This document shows, piece after piece, positions 53,741 to 61,663 of a stretch of 64,000 nucleotides of DNA. The first letter of the stretch is position 1; each line of letters begins with the position of its first letter. Both the position numbers and the translations under genes were made by a program. Below the pieces are notes generated by a model, which was not told where the DNA came from, made no database searches, and worked only from the letters and a program-made list of their open reading frames with translations. Source of the stretch: Agromyces sp. S2-1-8 (lineage in GTDB: Bacteria > Actinomycetota > Actinomycetes > Actinomycetales > Microbacteriaceae); the NCBI RefSeq assembly GCF_021129215.1, contig NZ_JAJOLP010000001.1, positions 620,001 through 684,000 on the forward strand, in the 5' to 3' direction.

Positions 53741-54771
53741 CTGGCACTGGCTCCTGCCGCGGATCGCGGGTCGATGAGGGGTTCGGCGATGTCGATGATC
53801 GCGTTCACGACGACGAAGGTGGTCACGACGAGCATCACGATCGCCTGCACGACCGGGAAGTCGAGGCGGTCGACCGAGGCCACGAGCAGGGAACCGATGC
53901 CGGCGATGCCGAACGCCGCCTCGACGATCGTCGAGGCCACGATCAGGCCGGCGACGAGGATGCCGCTCACGGTGAGGATCGGTCCGAGCGAGTTGCGGAA
54001 GACGTGCCGGCGGATGACGGTTCCGCGCTTGAGCCCGCGGCTCGTGGCGACCTCGACGTGCTCGCGGCCGAGCTGCTCGACCATCGACGAACGGGTGACC
54101 TTGCCGACGAGCACGACGAAGACGATCGCGAGTGCGATCGAGGGCAGCACGAGGTGGTACACGGTGTCGGCGAACCCCTCGCCCGATCCGAACGTGGGGA
54201 ACCATCCGAGCTGCACGGCGAACACCGCGATGAGCACGATCGAACCGACGAACGAGGGGATCGCGCTGAGCACGGTCAGGCCGATGAGCGTCGCCCGGTC
54301 GAGCACCCTGCCCTTGTTGAGCGACGCGACGATGCCGGCGCTGAGGCCCACGATCGCGATGAGGATGCCCGCCATGACGACGAGCATGAGCGTCACGGGC
54401 AGGCGCTCCCCGATCACGGTGGAGACGTCCTGGCGGTACTGCAGCGAACGCCCCCAGTCGCCCTGCAGGGCGCCGAACAGCCAGTTCAGGTACTGCTGCC
54501 ACGGCGGCAGGTCGAGGCCGTACTGCGCCGTGACCTGGGCGATCGCCTCGGGGCTCGGCTTGCGGCCGCGAAGCAGGAAGCTCACCGGGTCGCCCGGCAC
54601 GAGGAACCGCGAGAAGAACACGAGCAGCGACGCGAGGAAGAGCGTCAGCGCAAGGCTGCCGAGCTTGCCCGCGACGCGACGCACGGTGGCGGCGGCGTGG
54701 CCGCCGCGGTGGGGGCCGGCGGCCGCCGCGCGCTGCGCGGCGACCGCCTTGGTGGAACTATCGAGCGCCAA
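53737..54771 (-). CDS. ABC transporter permease (DppB-like)
   Basis: 344 residues. A 30-residue Ala/Arg-rich N-terminus precedes the DppB core: LFLASLLVFFSRFLVPGDPV, YGLDLPPWQQYLNWLFGALQGDWGRSL, and the EAA loop VATSRGLKRGTVIRRHVFRNSL. The start lies inside the substrate-binding protein gene (14-base overlap). Confidence 0.93.
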   Translation of the reverse strand: MALDSSTKAVAAQRAAAAGPHRGGHAAATVRRVAGKLGSLALTLFLASLLVFFSRFLVPGDPVSFLLRGRKPSPEAIAQVTAQYGLDLPPWQQYLNWLFGALQGDWGRSLQYRQDVSTVIGERLPVTLMLVVMAGILIAIVGLSAGIVASLNKGRVLDRATLIGLTVLSAIPSFVGSIVLIAVFAVQLGWFPTFGSGEGFADTVYHLVLPSIALAIVFVVLVGKVTRSSMVEQLGREHVEVATSRGLKRGTVIRRHVFRNSLGPILTVSGILVAGLIVASTIVEAAFGIAGIGSLLVASVDRLDFPVVQAIVMLVVTTFVVVNAIIDIAEPLIDPRSAAGASAR

Positions 54772-56407
54772 TGGTCGCCGCCCACGGGTAGTACAGGAAC
54801 GCGATCGACGGCGAGGCGCCGGTGATGCGGTCGCTCATGAACATCGTCATCGGTCCGGTGTAGAGCGGCAGCCACGGCAGCTGCTCGTTCGCGATGTGCT
54901 GCAGCTCGCTCGTGAGCTTCGCACGCTCCTCCGAGTCGAACGTGCCGACCGCCTGCGTGGCGATCTCGTCGTACTCGGGGTCGGACCAGTTGCCGTAGTT
55001 GCTGAACTCACCGGTGCGCAGCACGCCGTACATCTCCAGCGGGTCGGGGCTCGAGAGGTACCAGACCGTGTAGAACATGTCGATGCCCTCGCGAGCGCTC
55101 GGGTCGCTGAAGAGCGCGGTGTAGGCGTTCGGCGTGACCGTCTCGATCTCGGCCTCGAGGCCGATCGACTGCGCGGCCGCGACCGTCGCCTGCGAGATCA
55201 CATTGAAGTCGTTGCCGATCGGCGCAGTCGCGAAGGTGATCTTCTCACCGGTCGCCCCCGCCTCCTCGACGAGCTTCTTGGCGGCCTCGAGGTCGTTCGG
55301 GTACTCCTCGAGCCCACTGAACGCCTCGTCGCGAGTCGCGTCCGTCGCACCGGTCCAGACCGATTCGGTGGTCAGCGCATTCGTCACCTCGCCATAGCCC
55401 TTCGCCGCGGCATCCAGGATGCCCTCGCGGTCGAGCGCCATGAGCAGGGCCTGGCGCACGCGCTGGTCGCCGAGCGGTCCCTCGAGGTTCGAGACGATGA
55501 GGCTCGACACCGCCGAGGTGAGGCCGAAGTACACATCGCCGTTGTCGGAGTCGCGCAGCTGGTCGATCGCGTCGACCGGCAGCATGTAGCCGCCGTCGAC
55601 GTCGCCCGACTTGAGCGCGTTCGTGCGCGCGGTCGAGTCGTTCATGAAGACGATCTCGACCTCGCCGGCCTTCGCCTTCAGCGAGTCGTCCCAGTAGTCG
55701 TCGTAGCGGCTGAGCGTGATCGACTCGCCCGACTTCCACTCGCTGATCTCGAAGGGACCCGTGCAGTTCACCAGGCCGGTCGAGTTGCCGTAGTCGGCGC
55801 CCTTCTCGCCGAGCGTCTTCGCCGATTCGATGACGCCGGCCGAGCCGCCGAGGCCCTGGTTGAACTGCGAGTCGGGAATCGTCGTCGTGACGGTGACCTC
55901 CATGTCGCCCGTCTGCTCGATCGATGCGACGTTCTGGTACACCGAGTACCACGACGAGCCGACCGCCGGGTCGATGATGCGGTTCATCGACGCGACGACG
56001 TCGGCCGCCGTCAGCGGGCTGCCGTCGTGGAAGGTGACGCCCTCGCGGATCTTGTAGACCCACGTGAGGTCGCTCGTCTGCTCGTACGACTCGGCGAGGC
56101 CCGGCGAGAGCGTGTAGTCGGGGTTGAGCCGCAGCAGCGACTCGCAGACGTTCGACAGCACCTGGTTGTCGGCGTAGTCGAACGCGTAGGCGTAGTCGAG
56201 CGAGTACGGCTCGGCGTAGCTGGCCCAGCTGAACGAGTCGATGTCGCCCGACGGCGCCGGCGTCGTGTCGGTGATCTCCCAGTCGGCGCCGGTGGGCTCC
56301 TCGTCGGATGAGTCGGCGGTGCAGCCGGTCAGCGCCAGGAGCGCTGCCGCGGCGCCGGCGACGAGCGCGACGCTGCGCCGGCCGGCGGGGGTTCGGAAGT
56401 TGGACAT
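54758..56407 (-). CDS. ABC transporter substrate-binding lipoprotein (SBP family 5)
   Basis: 549 residues. Lipoprotein signal with lipobox LTGC (Cys29), followed by a Ser/Asp/Glu linker and the family 5 fold: SLDYAYAFDYADNQVLSNVCESLLRLN, VTFHDGSPLTAADVVASMNRI, QRVRQALLMALDREGIL. Binds peptides or similar ligands. AGGAGG eight bases before the ATG. Follows the amidohydrolase by 19 bases. Confidence 0.95.
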   Translation of the reverse strand: MSNFRTPAGRRSVALVAGAAAALLALTGCTADSSDEEPTGADWEITDTTPAPSGDIDSFSWASYAEPYSLDYAYAFDYADNQVLSNVCESLLRLNPDYTLSPGLAESYEQTSDLTWVYKIREGVTFHDGSPLTAADVVASMNRIIDPAVGSSWYSVYQNVASIEQTGDMEVTVTTTIPDSQFNQGLGGSAGVIESAKTLGEKGADYGNSTGLVNCTGPFEISEWKSGESITLSRYDDYWDDSLKAKAGEVEIVFMNDSTARTNALKSGDVDGGYMLPVDAIDQLRDSDNGDVYFGLTSAVSSLIVSNLEGPLGDQRVRQALLMALDREGILDAAAKGYGEVTNALTTESVWTGATDATRDEAFSGLEEYPNDLEAAKKLVEEAGATGEKITFATAPIGNDFNVISQATVAAAQSIGLEAEIETVTPNAYTALFSDPSAREGIDMFYTVWYLSSPDPLEMYGVLRTGEFSNYGNWSDPEYDEIATQAVGTFDSEERAKLTSELQHIANEQLPWLPLYTGPMTMFMSDRITGASPSIAFLYYPWAATIGAR

Positions 56408-56426
56408 CGGAGGGGCCTCCTCGGGG

Positions 56427-58133
56427 TCAGGCGGTGAGGGACGGTTCGGTGGAAGGGGTGGTGCCGGGCAGGGCATCGGCCTGTCGGGAGTAGACCGGTT
56501 CGCCCTCGATCCACGTCGAGGCCACCGTGGTGCGGTGGAGGTCCTCGGCGGGAACGGTGAAGGGATCGGGTTCGAGCACGACGAGGTTCGCGAGGTAGCC
56601 CTCGCGGATGTGCCCGGTGTCGTGGTCGCGGTGGTTCACGTACGCGGTCCCCGACGTGTACGCGGCCAGCGCGGTCGCGAGGTCGAGCCGTTGGTGCGCA
56701 CCGCCGAGCGGTTCGGCGTCGATGCCGGGGGCGACGCGCGTGACGGCGATGTGGATCTCGGCCATCGGGTCGGCCGTCGACACGGGCCAGTCGCTGCCGC
56801 CCGCGAGTCGTGCCCCGCGCGCGACGAGCTCGCCGAACGGGTACTGGCGCGCCTCCTGGCCTTCCTGCAGGAAGGGCAGGGTGAGCTCGTCGATCTGGTC
56901 CTCGTGGGTCGCCCAGAGCGCCTGGATGTTCGCGATCGCGTCGAGCTCGGCGAACCGGGCGGTCTCTGCCTCGGCCACGATCTGCAGGTGCGCGAGGTGG
57001 TGCCGGCCGTCGCTCGGCCCGTTCGCTTGGCGTGCCGCCGCCACCGCGTCGAGCGCCTCGCGCACCGCACGGTCGCCGAGGGCGTGGAAGTGCACCTGCT
57101 GCCCGGCGGCGTCGAGCGCGGTGACGGCCTCGGCGAGCAGCTCCGGGTCGACGAACGAGAGCCCGTGGTTGTGCGTGTCGTGGCCGTGGCCGTCGCGGTA
57201 GGGCGTGAGCATCGCGGCGGTCTGGTTCTCGGCCACGCCGTCGACCATGATCTTCGTGGTGGCGAGCGAGAACCGCTCCTCGTGGCCGCGGGCGCGGATC
57301 TCCTCACGAAGGCGGATCATCTCGTCGACCTGCTCGATGCCGCGCGAGCGCTCCCACCACTGGGCGCCGACGACGTGCACCTTGAGCGTGCCTTCGTCGA
57401 TCGCCCGCAGGTAGGCGTCGAGCGCGTCGGGCACGCCGCTCATCGTTCCGATGAGGGCGTCCTGCCAGCCGGTGATGCCGAGCGCGATGAGCTCGTCCTG
57501 CGCACGCAGGAGCCCCCGGTAGACGAGCTCGGGGTCGGTGCCCGGCCGGACGTCGGAGAACAGGTCGGCGGCACCTTCGTGGAAGGTGCCGGCAGGGTGC
57601 CCGTCGTTCTCGCGCTCGACCCGCCCGTCGACGGGGTCGGCGGTCTCGGCGTCGATGCCGGCGAGTCGCATGGCGAGGGTGTTCGCCCATGCGCTGTGGT
57701 GGTCGCGGCTGACGAGCAGCACGGGCCGGTCGGGCACGATCGCGTCGAGCAGCCCCCGCACGGGCGCGCCGCCCGGGAAGTGGTCCATCGACCAGCCGCC
57801 GCCGAGGATCCACGGCTCATCGGGGTTGGCCGCGGCGTAGGCGGCGATCGTCGCGACGGCCTCGCCGGCGCTCTCGGCCTCGGTCAGGTTGCACTGCAGC
57901 AGCTCGACGCCGCCGCCGACCGGGTGGATGTGCGCGTCCTGGAAGCCCGGGCTGAGCAGGGCACCGCCCAGCTCGACGACGCGCGTGCCCTCGCCGACGA
58001 GGGCGGATGCCTCGTTCTCGGGCACGATCGCGGCGATGCGGCCGCCCGTCACGGCGACGGCGTGCCCGTGCAGGGGCTCCCCCGTTCCGGTGAACACGGC
58101 TCCGCCGGTGAACAGCACGTCGGCAACAGGCAA
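56427..58133 (-). CDS. Amidohydrolase (YtcJ/AepA-like)
   Basis: 568 residues, start TTG with GAGGGG five bases upstream. Metal ligands: GFQDAHIHPVGGG near the N-terminus, then RHHLAHLQIV, HFHALGDRAV and LAGGSDWPVS. This subgroup hydrolyses N-substituted formamides, N-acyl compounds or similar amides. First gene of the ABC operon, so the imported ligand is probably its substrate or precursor. Confidence 0.92.
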   Translation of the reverse strand: MPVADVLFTGGAVFTGTGEPLHGHAVAVTGGRIAAIVPENEASALVGEGTRVVELGGALLSPGFQDAHIHPVGGGVELLQCNLTEAESAGEAVATIAAYAAANPDEPWILGGGWSMDHFPGGAPVRGLLDAIVPDRPVLLVSRDHHSAWANTLAMRLAGIDAETADPVDGRVERENDGHPAGTFHEGAADLFSDVRPGTDPELVYRGLLRAQDELIALGITGWQDALIGTMSGVPDALDAYLRAIDEGTLKVHVVGAQWWERSRGIEQVDEMIRLREEIRARGHEERFSLATTKIMVDGVAENQTAAMLTPYRDGHGHDTHNHGLSFVDPELLAEAVTALDAAGQQVHFHALGDRAVREALDAVAAARQANGPSDGRHHLAHLQIVAEAETARFAELDAIANIQALWATHEDQIDELTLPFLQEGQEARQYPFGELVARGARLAGGSDWPVSTADPMAEIHIAVTRVAPGIDAEPLGGAHQRLDLATALAAYTSGTAYVNHRDHDTGHIREGYLANLVVLEPDPFTVPAEDLHRTTVASTWIEGEPVYSRQADALPGTTPSTEPSLTA

Positions 58134-58173
58134 CTCGGCCCCTCGTTCCTCATCGAATGCGTCGGACGTGGTG

Positions 58174-58239
58174 ACATTAGCCCGGGCTCCTTCGTGCTGT
58201 CAACAGTGTTGACAGCACGATTGATCCGATTGTTATGCT
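58174..58239. promoter_or_regulatory. Divergent promoters sharing one palindromic operator
   Basis: A perfect palindrome occupies 58192-58220: left arm TCGTGCTGTCAACA, centre G, right arm TGTTGACAGCACGA. Each arm holds a TTGACA (-35). On the minus strand it pairs with TAATGT (58174-58179) 18 bases away, serving the amidohydrolase-ABC operon; on the plus strand with TATGCT (58234-58239) 19 bases away, serving tetR. A bound TetR dimer would block both. Confidence 0.75.
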
Positions 58240-58327
58240 GGGCGGGCTGCCACGCTCGCGAGGTCTTCGCGACACAGGGGTCGCGGGCGTGGCAGCATGA
58301 ATGGCACAGCAGCCGAAGGGAGCCCAG

Positions 58328-59029
58328 ATGCCGACGAGCACCACGCGACGGCGCGACGCCTCCGGCTCGAGCGGCAAGACCAGGCTCGATCGCGATTCGA
58401 TCATCGCGGCCGGTCTCGAACTCGCCGCCGCCTCGACGACCTCGCTCTCGGTGCGCGAGCTCGGAGCGCACCTCGGTGCCGACCCGACCGCCATCTACCG
58501 CCACTTCCGCAACAAAGACCAACTCATGCAGGCGCTGCTCGACGAACTCACCCGGCGCAGTCTCCTCGCGGTGACCGCCGACGCCGACGACTGGCGCGGC
58601 AGGCTCCGGCAGTTGGCGGCGAGCACGCTCGAGCAGATCGCCGGCCATCCTCCGGTCGGCGTCGAGGCGACCGTGCTCACGACGCACGGCACCGGCGAGC
58701 TCGACGCGATCGAGTTCATGCTCGACTGCTTCAGTCGTGCGGGGCTCACCGGCGACGACCTCGTTCGCCACTACGCGCTGCTCGCGTCGCACATGCTCTC
58801 GAGCGCCGCCGGCATCGCGCGGGCCCGCGGCGAGCAGCGCGAGCACGGCATCGCCGACGACGCGCCGAGTCCCTGGTTCGAAGGGCCGCTGCTCGCCGAC
58901 CCGCGACGCTACCCGCTCATCACCTCGATCAACACGCGACTGCTCGACCTGGAAGACCGCGAGCTGTTCATGCTCGGTGTCGAGGCCGTGATCCAGTCGG
59001 CCGAGCGCACCGCCGCCGACCTCGCCTGA
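58328..59029 (+). CDS. TetR-family regulator
   Basis: 233 residues. HTH: DSIIAAGLELAAASTTSLSVRELGAHLGADPTAIYRHFRNKDQLMQALLDEL; the C-terminal ligand domain resembles TetR_C of the TetR/AcrR type. An upstream in-frame ATG (58301) has no ribosome site, whereas GGGAG precedes 58328. Divergent from the amidohydrolase-ABC operon; the palindrome between them is its probable operator. Confidence 0.92.
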   Translation: MPTSTTRRRDASGSSGKTRLDRDSIIAAGLELAAASTTSLSVRELGAHLGADPTAIYRHFRNKDQLMQALLDELTRRSLLAVTADADDWRGRLRQLAASTLEQIAGHPPVGVEATVLTTHGTGELDAIEFMLDCFSRAGLTGDDLVRHYALLASHMLSSAAGIARARGEQREHGIADDAPSPWFEGPLLADPRRYPLITSINTRLLDLEDRELFMLGVEAVIQSAERTAADLA

Positions 59030-59055
59030 CGCGACCCGGGCTCAGGGCCTGCACT

Positions 59056-59070
59056 GATTTCCGAGAAATC
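59056..59070. promoter_or_regulatory. Inverted repeat upstream of the small-ORF promoter
   Basis: GATTTC-CGA-GAAATC, perfect 6+3+6, 27 bases after the tetR stop and just upstream of the next -35 box. Could be an operator of the small-ORF unit or part of the tetR terminator. Confidence 0.35.
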
Positions 59071-59082
59071 TGAGAAAACGCC

Positions 59083-59135
59083 TTGCGGTCGGCGTGAGTT
59101 CCCCGCTAGTGTCTGATCTCGGTGCGAATCGCACC
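59083..59135 (+). promoter_or_regulatory. Promoter and 5' hairpin of the small-ORF unit
   Basis: TTGCGG (59083-59088), 18 bases, TAGTGT (59107-59112) resemble a sigma-70-type promoter. Immediately downstream GGTGCG-AAT-CGCACC (59121-59135) forms a 6-pair hairpin in the predicted 5'UTR, followed by the AGGAG site of the 24-codon ORF. Confidence 0.55.
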
Positions 59136-59161
59136 GGAGACGAAGAGAGGAGTTGATCCCG

Positions 59162-59236
59162 ATGATGAAGTACATCTTCACGCCAGCATTCACGGCCGGC
59201 CGCTCGGTGATCCTCCTCACCGCTCCGGCCTGCTAG
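59162..59236 (+). CDS. 24-residue ORF, possible leader peptide
   Basis: MMKYIFTPAFTAGRSVILLT followed by APAC and TAG. GAGAGGAG lies nine bases upstream of the ATG, and 21 of 24 sense codons end in G or C, as in real genes here. It ends in Pro-Ala-Cys-stop, 17 bases before the first of several hairpins. No family recognised. Either a leader peptide controlling the 81-residue gene or a small functional peptide. Confidence 0.5.
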   Translation: MMKYIFTPAFTAGRSVILLTAPAC

Positions 59237-59516
59237 TTCTCCGCCCCGGCGTCACGCGCTGAAGCGCGTTCGCCAGCCACCTTCGAGGTGCGAGCCGCGG
59301 CTTGTCCGCAGCATCCGTCATGCCCGACGCATCGGGCGACCGACGCTCGGATGCCTCGCCGCCACCTCGTCGGTCCGCGGCCTTCGCCGCCTCCCGGTGA
59401 CCGGAACAGCGTTTCCGCCGTCGCCGCATCACCCCTCGACGACGTCGCCGCGACCGCGGCGACGCTCTCCGCACCGACCGGTGCACCCTCCCAACACCCT
59501 GAATGAAGGACACACC
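59237..59516 (+). other. Structured untranslated stretch between the 24- and 81-codon ORFs
   Basis: No convincing gene. Hairpins in order: ACGCGCT-GA-AGCGCGT (59254-59269), CACCT-TCG-AGGTG (59278-59290), CGTCGCCGCG-AC-CGCGGCGACG (59443-59464, 10 pairs) and GCACCG-AC-CGGTGC (59471-59484). A copy of the repeated 10-mer GGATGCCTCG is at 59349-59358. Confidence 0.55.
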
Positions 59517-59762
59517 GTGAACACCAGTTCTCTCGCACTCGGCCAGTCGCAGCGACAGGCCACCGAGATGCGCGCCCAGGCGCGCCGACTCAACGAGCGC
59601 ATCGCCCTGCGGGCCGGCCTCGCGCTCATCGCGTGGAGCCGCCGTCAGAGCGAGCGCCTCTCGCACGACGCCGTGATGCTGCGACAGCAGAACACGCGCC
59701 TCGCGCACCGGGTCCGTGGCGGCGACCTCCAGCGGGTCGCCCTCATCGCCCCCCACCTGTGA
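59517..59762 (+). CDS. 81-residue basic protein, function unknown
   Basis: GTG start with GAAGGA seven bases upstream. The protein is mostly helical and basic: QSQRQATEMRAQARRLNERI, then the hydrophobic ALRAGLALIAWSRRQSERLS and a heptad-like HDAVMLRQQNTRLAHRV. Could bind membranes or nucleic acid through an amphipathic helix. Not recognised. A GC-rich hairpin terminator follows 40 bases after the stop. Confidence 0.65.
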   Translation: MNTSSLALGQSQRQATEMRAQARRLNERIALRAGLALIAWSRRQSERLSHDAVMLRQQNTRLAHRVRGGDLQRVALIAPHL

Positions 59763-59801
59763 TCGGCCGATACCCATGGCCAGCACGATGATCACCCCAG
59801 C

Positions 59802-59835
59802 GGACGGCGCCGTCGCCCTCGCGGCGGCGCCGTCC
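59802..59835 (+). terminator. Terminator of the small-ORF unit
   Basis: GGACGGCGCCG (59802-59812) pairs with CGGCGCCGTCC (59825-59835): 11 perfect pairs, 12-base loop, followed by CCCCC. It ends the unit that starts at about 59.1 kb and argues against a separate gene in 59776-59955. Confidence 0.65.
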
Positions 59836-59987
59836 CCCCATTCGCCCGGCCGGGAGGTCTCAGCCGAGCGGTCCGGCACCACCGCGCCGGCGCGTCACCG
59901 GCGGTTCGGCCTCGGCCGGAACGTCGATGTCGTGCCGGCGCGGCCGACGGCCTGACCCCAGAGCCCTCCCGGACTGCGGATGCCGGA

Positions 59988-60431
59988 TCACGATGTCGGC
60001 GGCACCCCGTCGGCGGGTTCGGCGTCGTTCAGGCGCAGCGCGATGTCGACGAGGCTCACGCGCTTGAGCCGTCGAATCTCGTCGAGTCGCACCCAGCGTG
60101 CCTCGTCGCTCGATCCGCCGACCTCGTTGCGCAACTCACCGCCGACGACGCGCCCCCGGTAGACGACGCGCATCGCGTAGAGCGGTACTGCGCCCGTGTG
60201 CCGCTTCGCCGCAGGAACGACCATCGTGTCGATGCCGAGCAGGCGATCGATGGATGCCTCGTAGCCGGTCTCCTCCGCCACCTCGCGCCGTGCGGCCACG
60301 ACCGGGTGCTCGTCGCCCTCGATGCCGCCGCCGGGGAGGGCCCAGCCCGAGCGACCGTGCTCGTTCCAGTGCGAGAGCAGGATCTCGCCGTCGCGGATGA
60401 TCACGGCGTACGCGGCGATGCGGATGTCCAT
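59988..60431 (-). CDS. Nudix hydrolase
   Basis: 147 residues with the Nudix box GGIEGDEHPVVAARREVAEETGY (GX5EX7REVXEEXGX). Hydrolyses nucleoside diphosphate-linked compounds; substrate unknown. Small single-domain enzyme, alone on the minus strand. Confidence 0.92.
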   Translation of the reverse strand: MDIRIAAYAVIIRDGEILLSHWNEHGRSGWALPGGGIEGDEHPVVAARREVAEETGYEASIDRLLGIDTMVVPAAKRHTGAVPLYAMRVVYRGRVVGGELRNEVGGSSDEARWVRLDEIRRLKRVSLVDIALRLNDAEPADGVPPTS

Positions 60432-60489
60432 TCGGTCACCCTACCCGGGCGGTCGGCGACGCGCTCGACCGGTGTCGCCGAGCCCGGCC

Positions 60490-60879
60490 TCAGCTCTGGA
60501 TCATCGAGTCGTTCTGCACGGAGTCGAACGACGAGCGGCTGACGGTCGGATCGCCGCCCAGTCCCTGCGCCTTCGCGACCTCGGGAGTGACGCTCGCCTG
60601 CGAGACGTTGCCCCGGTCGTCGATGTACTCCTGCTCGAGTCCGCGCTTCGCCCGCTCACGCTGGGCGAGCCCGCGGCCACGGGCGATGACGTACACGAGT
60701 GCCGTGAGGAAGGGCACGAAGACGAGGAAGATCAGCCAGACCGCCTTCGCCCAGCCGGCGAGCTTCGGGTCACGGAAGAGGTCGAGGATGATGGTCAGCA
60801 GCACCGCGAGGTACGCCACGAAGACGAAGACGCCGAAGAGCCCGCTGAAGATGTCCCAGAAGTTGCTCCACATGTTCAT
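60490..60879 (-). CDS. PLDc_N-type two-helix membrane protein
   Basis: 129 residues: FWDIFSGLFGVFVFVAYLAVLLTIILDLFRDPKLAGWAKAVWLIFLVFVPFLTALVYVIARG is the pattern of the phospholipase D N-terminal-type two-helix domain. The C-terminal half is polar and Ser/Asp-rich (SHOCT-like segment RAKRGLEQEYI). Function unknown. MNMWSN at 60879 is the likely start. Confidence 0.82.
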   Translation of the reverse strand: MNMWSNFWDIFSGLFGVFVFVAYLAVLLTIILDLFRDPKLAGWAKAVWLIFLVFVPFLTALVYVIARGRGLAQRERAKRGLEQEYIDDRGNVSQASVTPEVAKAQGLGGDPTVSRSSFDSVQNDSMIQS

Positions 60880-60999
60880 CGCGGTCGCCTTTCGCTGTGA
60901 TCGAGACGAGCCGGGATCGCCGATCTCGTTTGGCTCAAGGCTACCGGAGTCGGCGTCTTGACGGCGGGTGGAAATCACGCCGATTCGGCGGAGCGAGGG

Positions 61000-61072
61000 T
61001 GGAGCCTAGGAGAATCGAACTCCTGACATCCTGCTTGCAAAGCAGGCGCTCTACCAACTGAGCTAAGGCCCC
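61000..61072 (-). tRNA. tRNA-Ala (TGC anticodon)
   Basis: 73 nt. Acceptor GGGGCCT/AGGCTCC with discriminator A (one G-U pair), anticodon loop in CTGCT-TTGCAAG-CAG giving TGC, T loop GTTCGATTC. Classic origin-proximal tRNA-Ile/tRNA-Ala pair near gyrA. Confidence 0.96.
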
Positions 61073-61075
61073 CGG

Positions 61076-61097
61076 GCAGGTGCCGTACGGCACCTGC
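61076..61097. repeat. Perfect palindrome between the two tRNA genes
   Basis: GCAGGTGCCGT followed by ACGGCACCTGC, 11+11 without spacer, in the 42 bases between tRNA-Ile and tRNA-Ala. Could form a processing hairpin in the tRNA precursor. Confidence 0.6.
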
Positions 61098-61114
61098 GAT
61101 GTGGAGTTGTGGAG

Positions 61115-61188
61115 TGGGGATACGAGGACTTGAACCTCGGACCTCTTCGTTATCAGCGAAGCGCTCTAACCGCCTGAGCTATATCCCC
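61115..61188 (-). tRNA. tRNA-Ile (GAT anticodon)
   Basis: 74 nt. Acceptor GGGGATA/TATCCCC with discriminator A, D-arm AGCTCAGGCGGTTAGAGC, anticodon loop CTGATAA giving GAT, T loop GTTCAAGTC. Confidence 0.96.
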
Positions 61189-61252
61189 GAATTTCGGCCG
61201 AAGGACAGACTACCCGACTCCGGGCGAAAGTCCGAATCGAGCCGAAGCCGGC

Positions 61253-61657
61253 TCAGTTGTTCGTGAAGCCGACCAGGATTCCGCCCGTGATCTTCACGCT
61301 GAGGTTGTAGAGCACCGCGAGAATCGCACCGAGGGCGGTCGTCACGACGAGGTTCAGGAGCGACGCGACGATCGCGAAGCCCATGACGTTGCCGAGCGAC
61401 AGCACCGACGACAGGTCGCCGCCCGTGCCCGCCACGTCCTTCACGAGCTCGTTGAGCTTGTCGAAGACGTCGGTCGAGTTCAGCACCGTCCAGATGAGGA
61501 AGGTCGCCACGATCGACACGACCGCGAGGCACACGGCGACCAGGAACGACAGCTTCACCGCCGACCAGAAGTCGATGTAGACGAGCCGCAGGCGCACCTG
61601 CTTGGCCGGCGGGCGCTTGCTCGACTTGCGGGCCAGCTTCTCGGCGACGCTACTCAT
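61253..61657 (-). CDS. DUF3566 membrane protein
   Basis: 134 residues with a basic N-terminus and two long helices (FWSAVKLSFLVAVCLAVVSIVATFLIWTVL and MGFAIVASLLNLVVTTALGAILAVLYNL); the motif VRLRLVYIDFWSAVKLSF is typical of DUF3566. Located between gyrA and the tRNA pair, as in many actinobacteria. Function unknown; separated from gyrA by 6 bases. Confidence 0.94.
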   Translation of the reverse strand: MSSVAEKLARKSSKRPPAKQVRLRLVYIDFWSAVKLSFLVAVCLAVVSIVATFLIWTVLNSTDVFDKLNELVKDVAGTGGDLSSVLSLGNVMGFAIVASLLNLVVTTALGAILAVLYNLSVKITGGILVGFTNN

Positions 61658-61663
61658 AGACGA

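Noticed and set aside
59776..59955. Possible 59-residue plus-strand gene
   Set aside because: Weak ribosome site, low-complexity translation, and the terminator hairpin 59802-59835 lies inside it.
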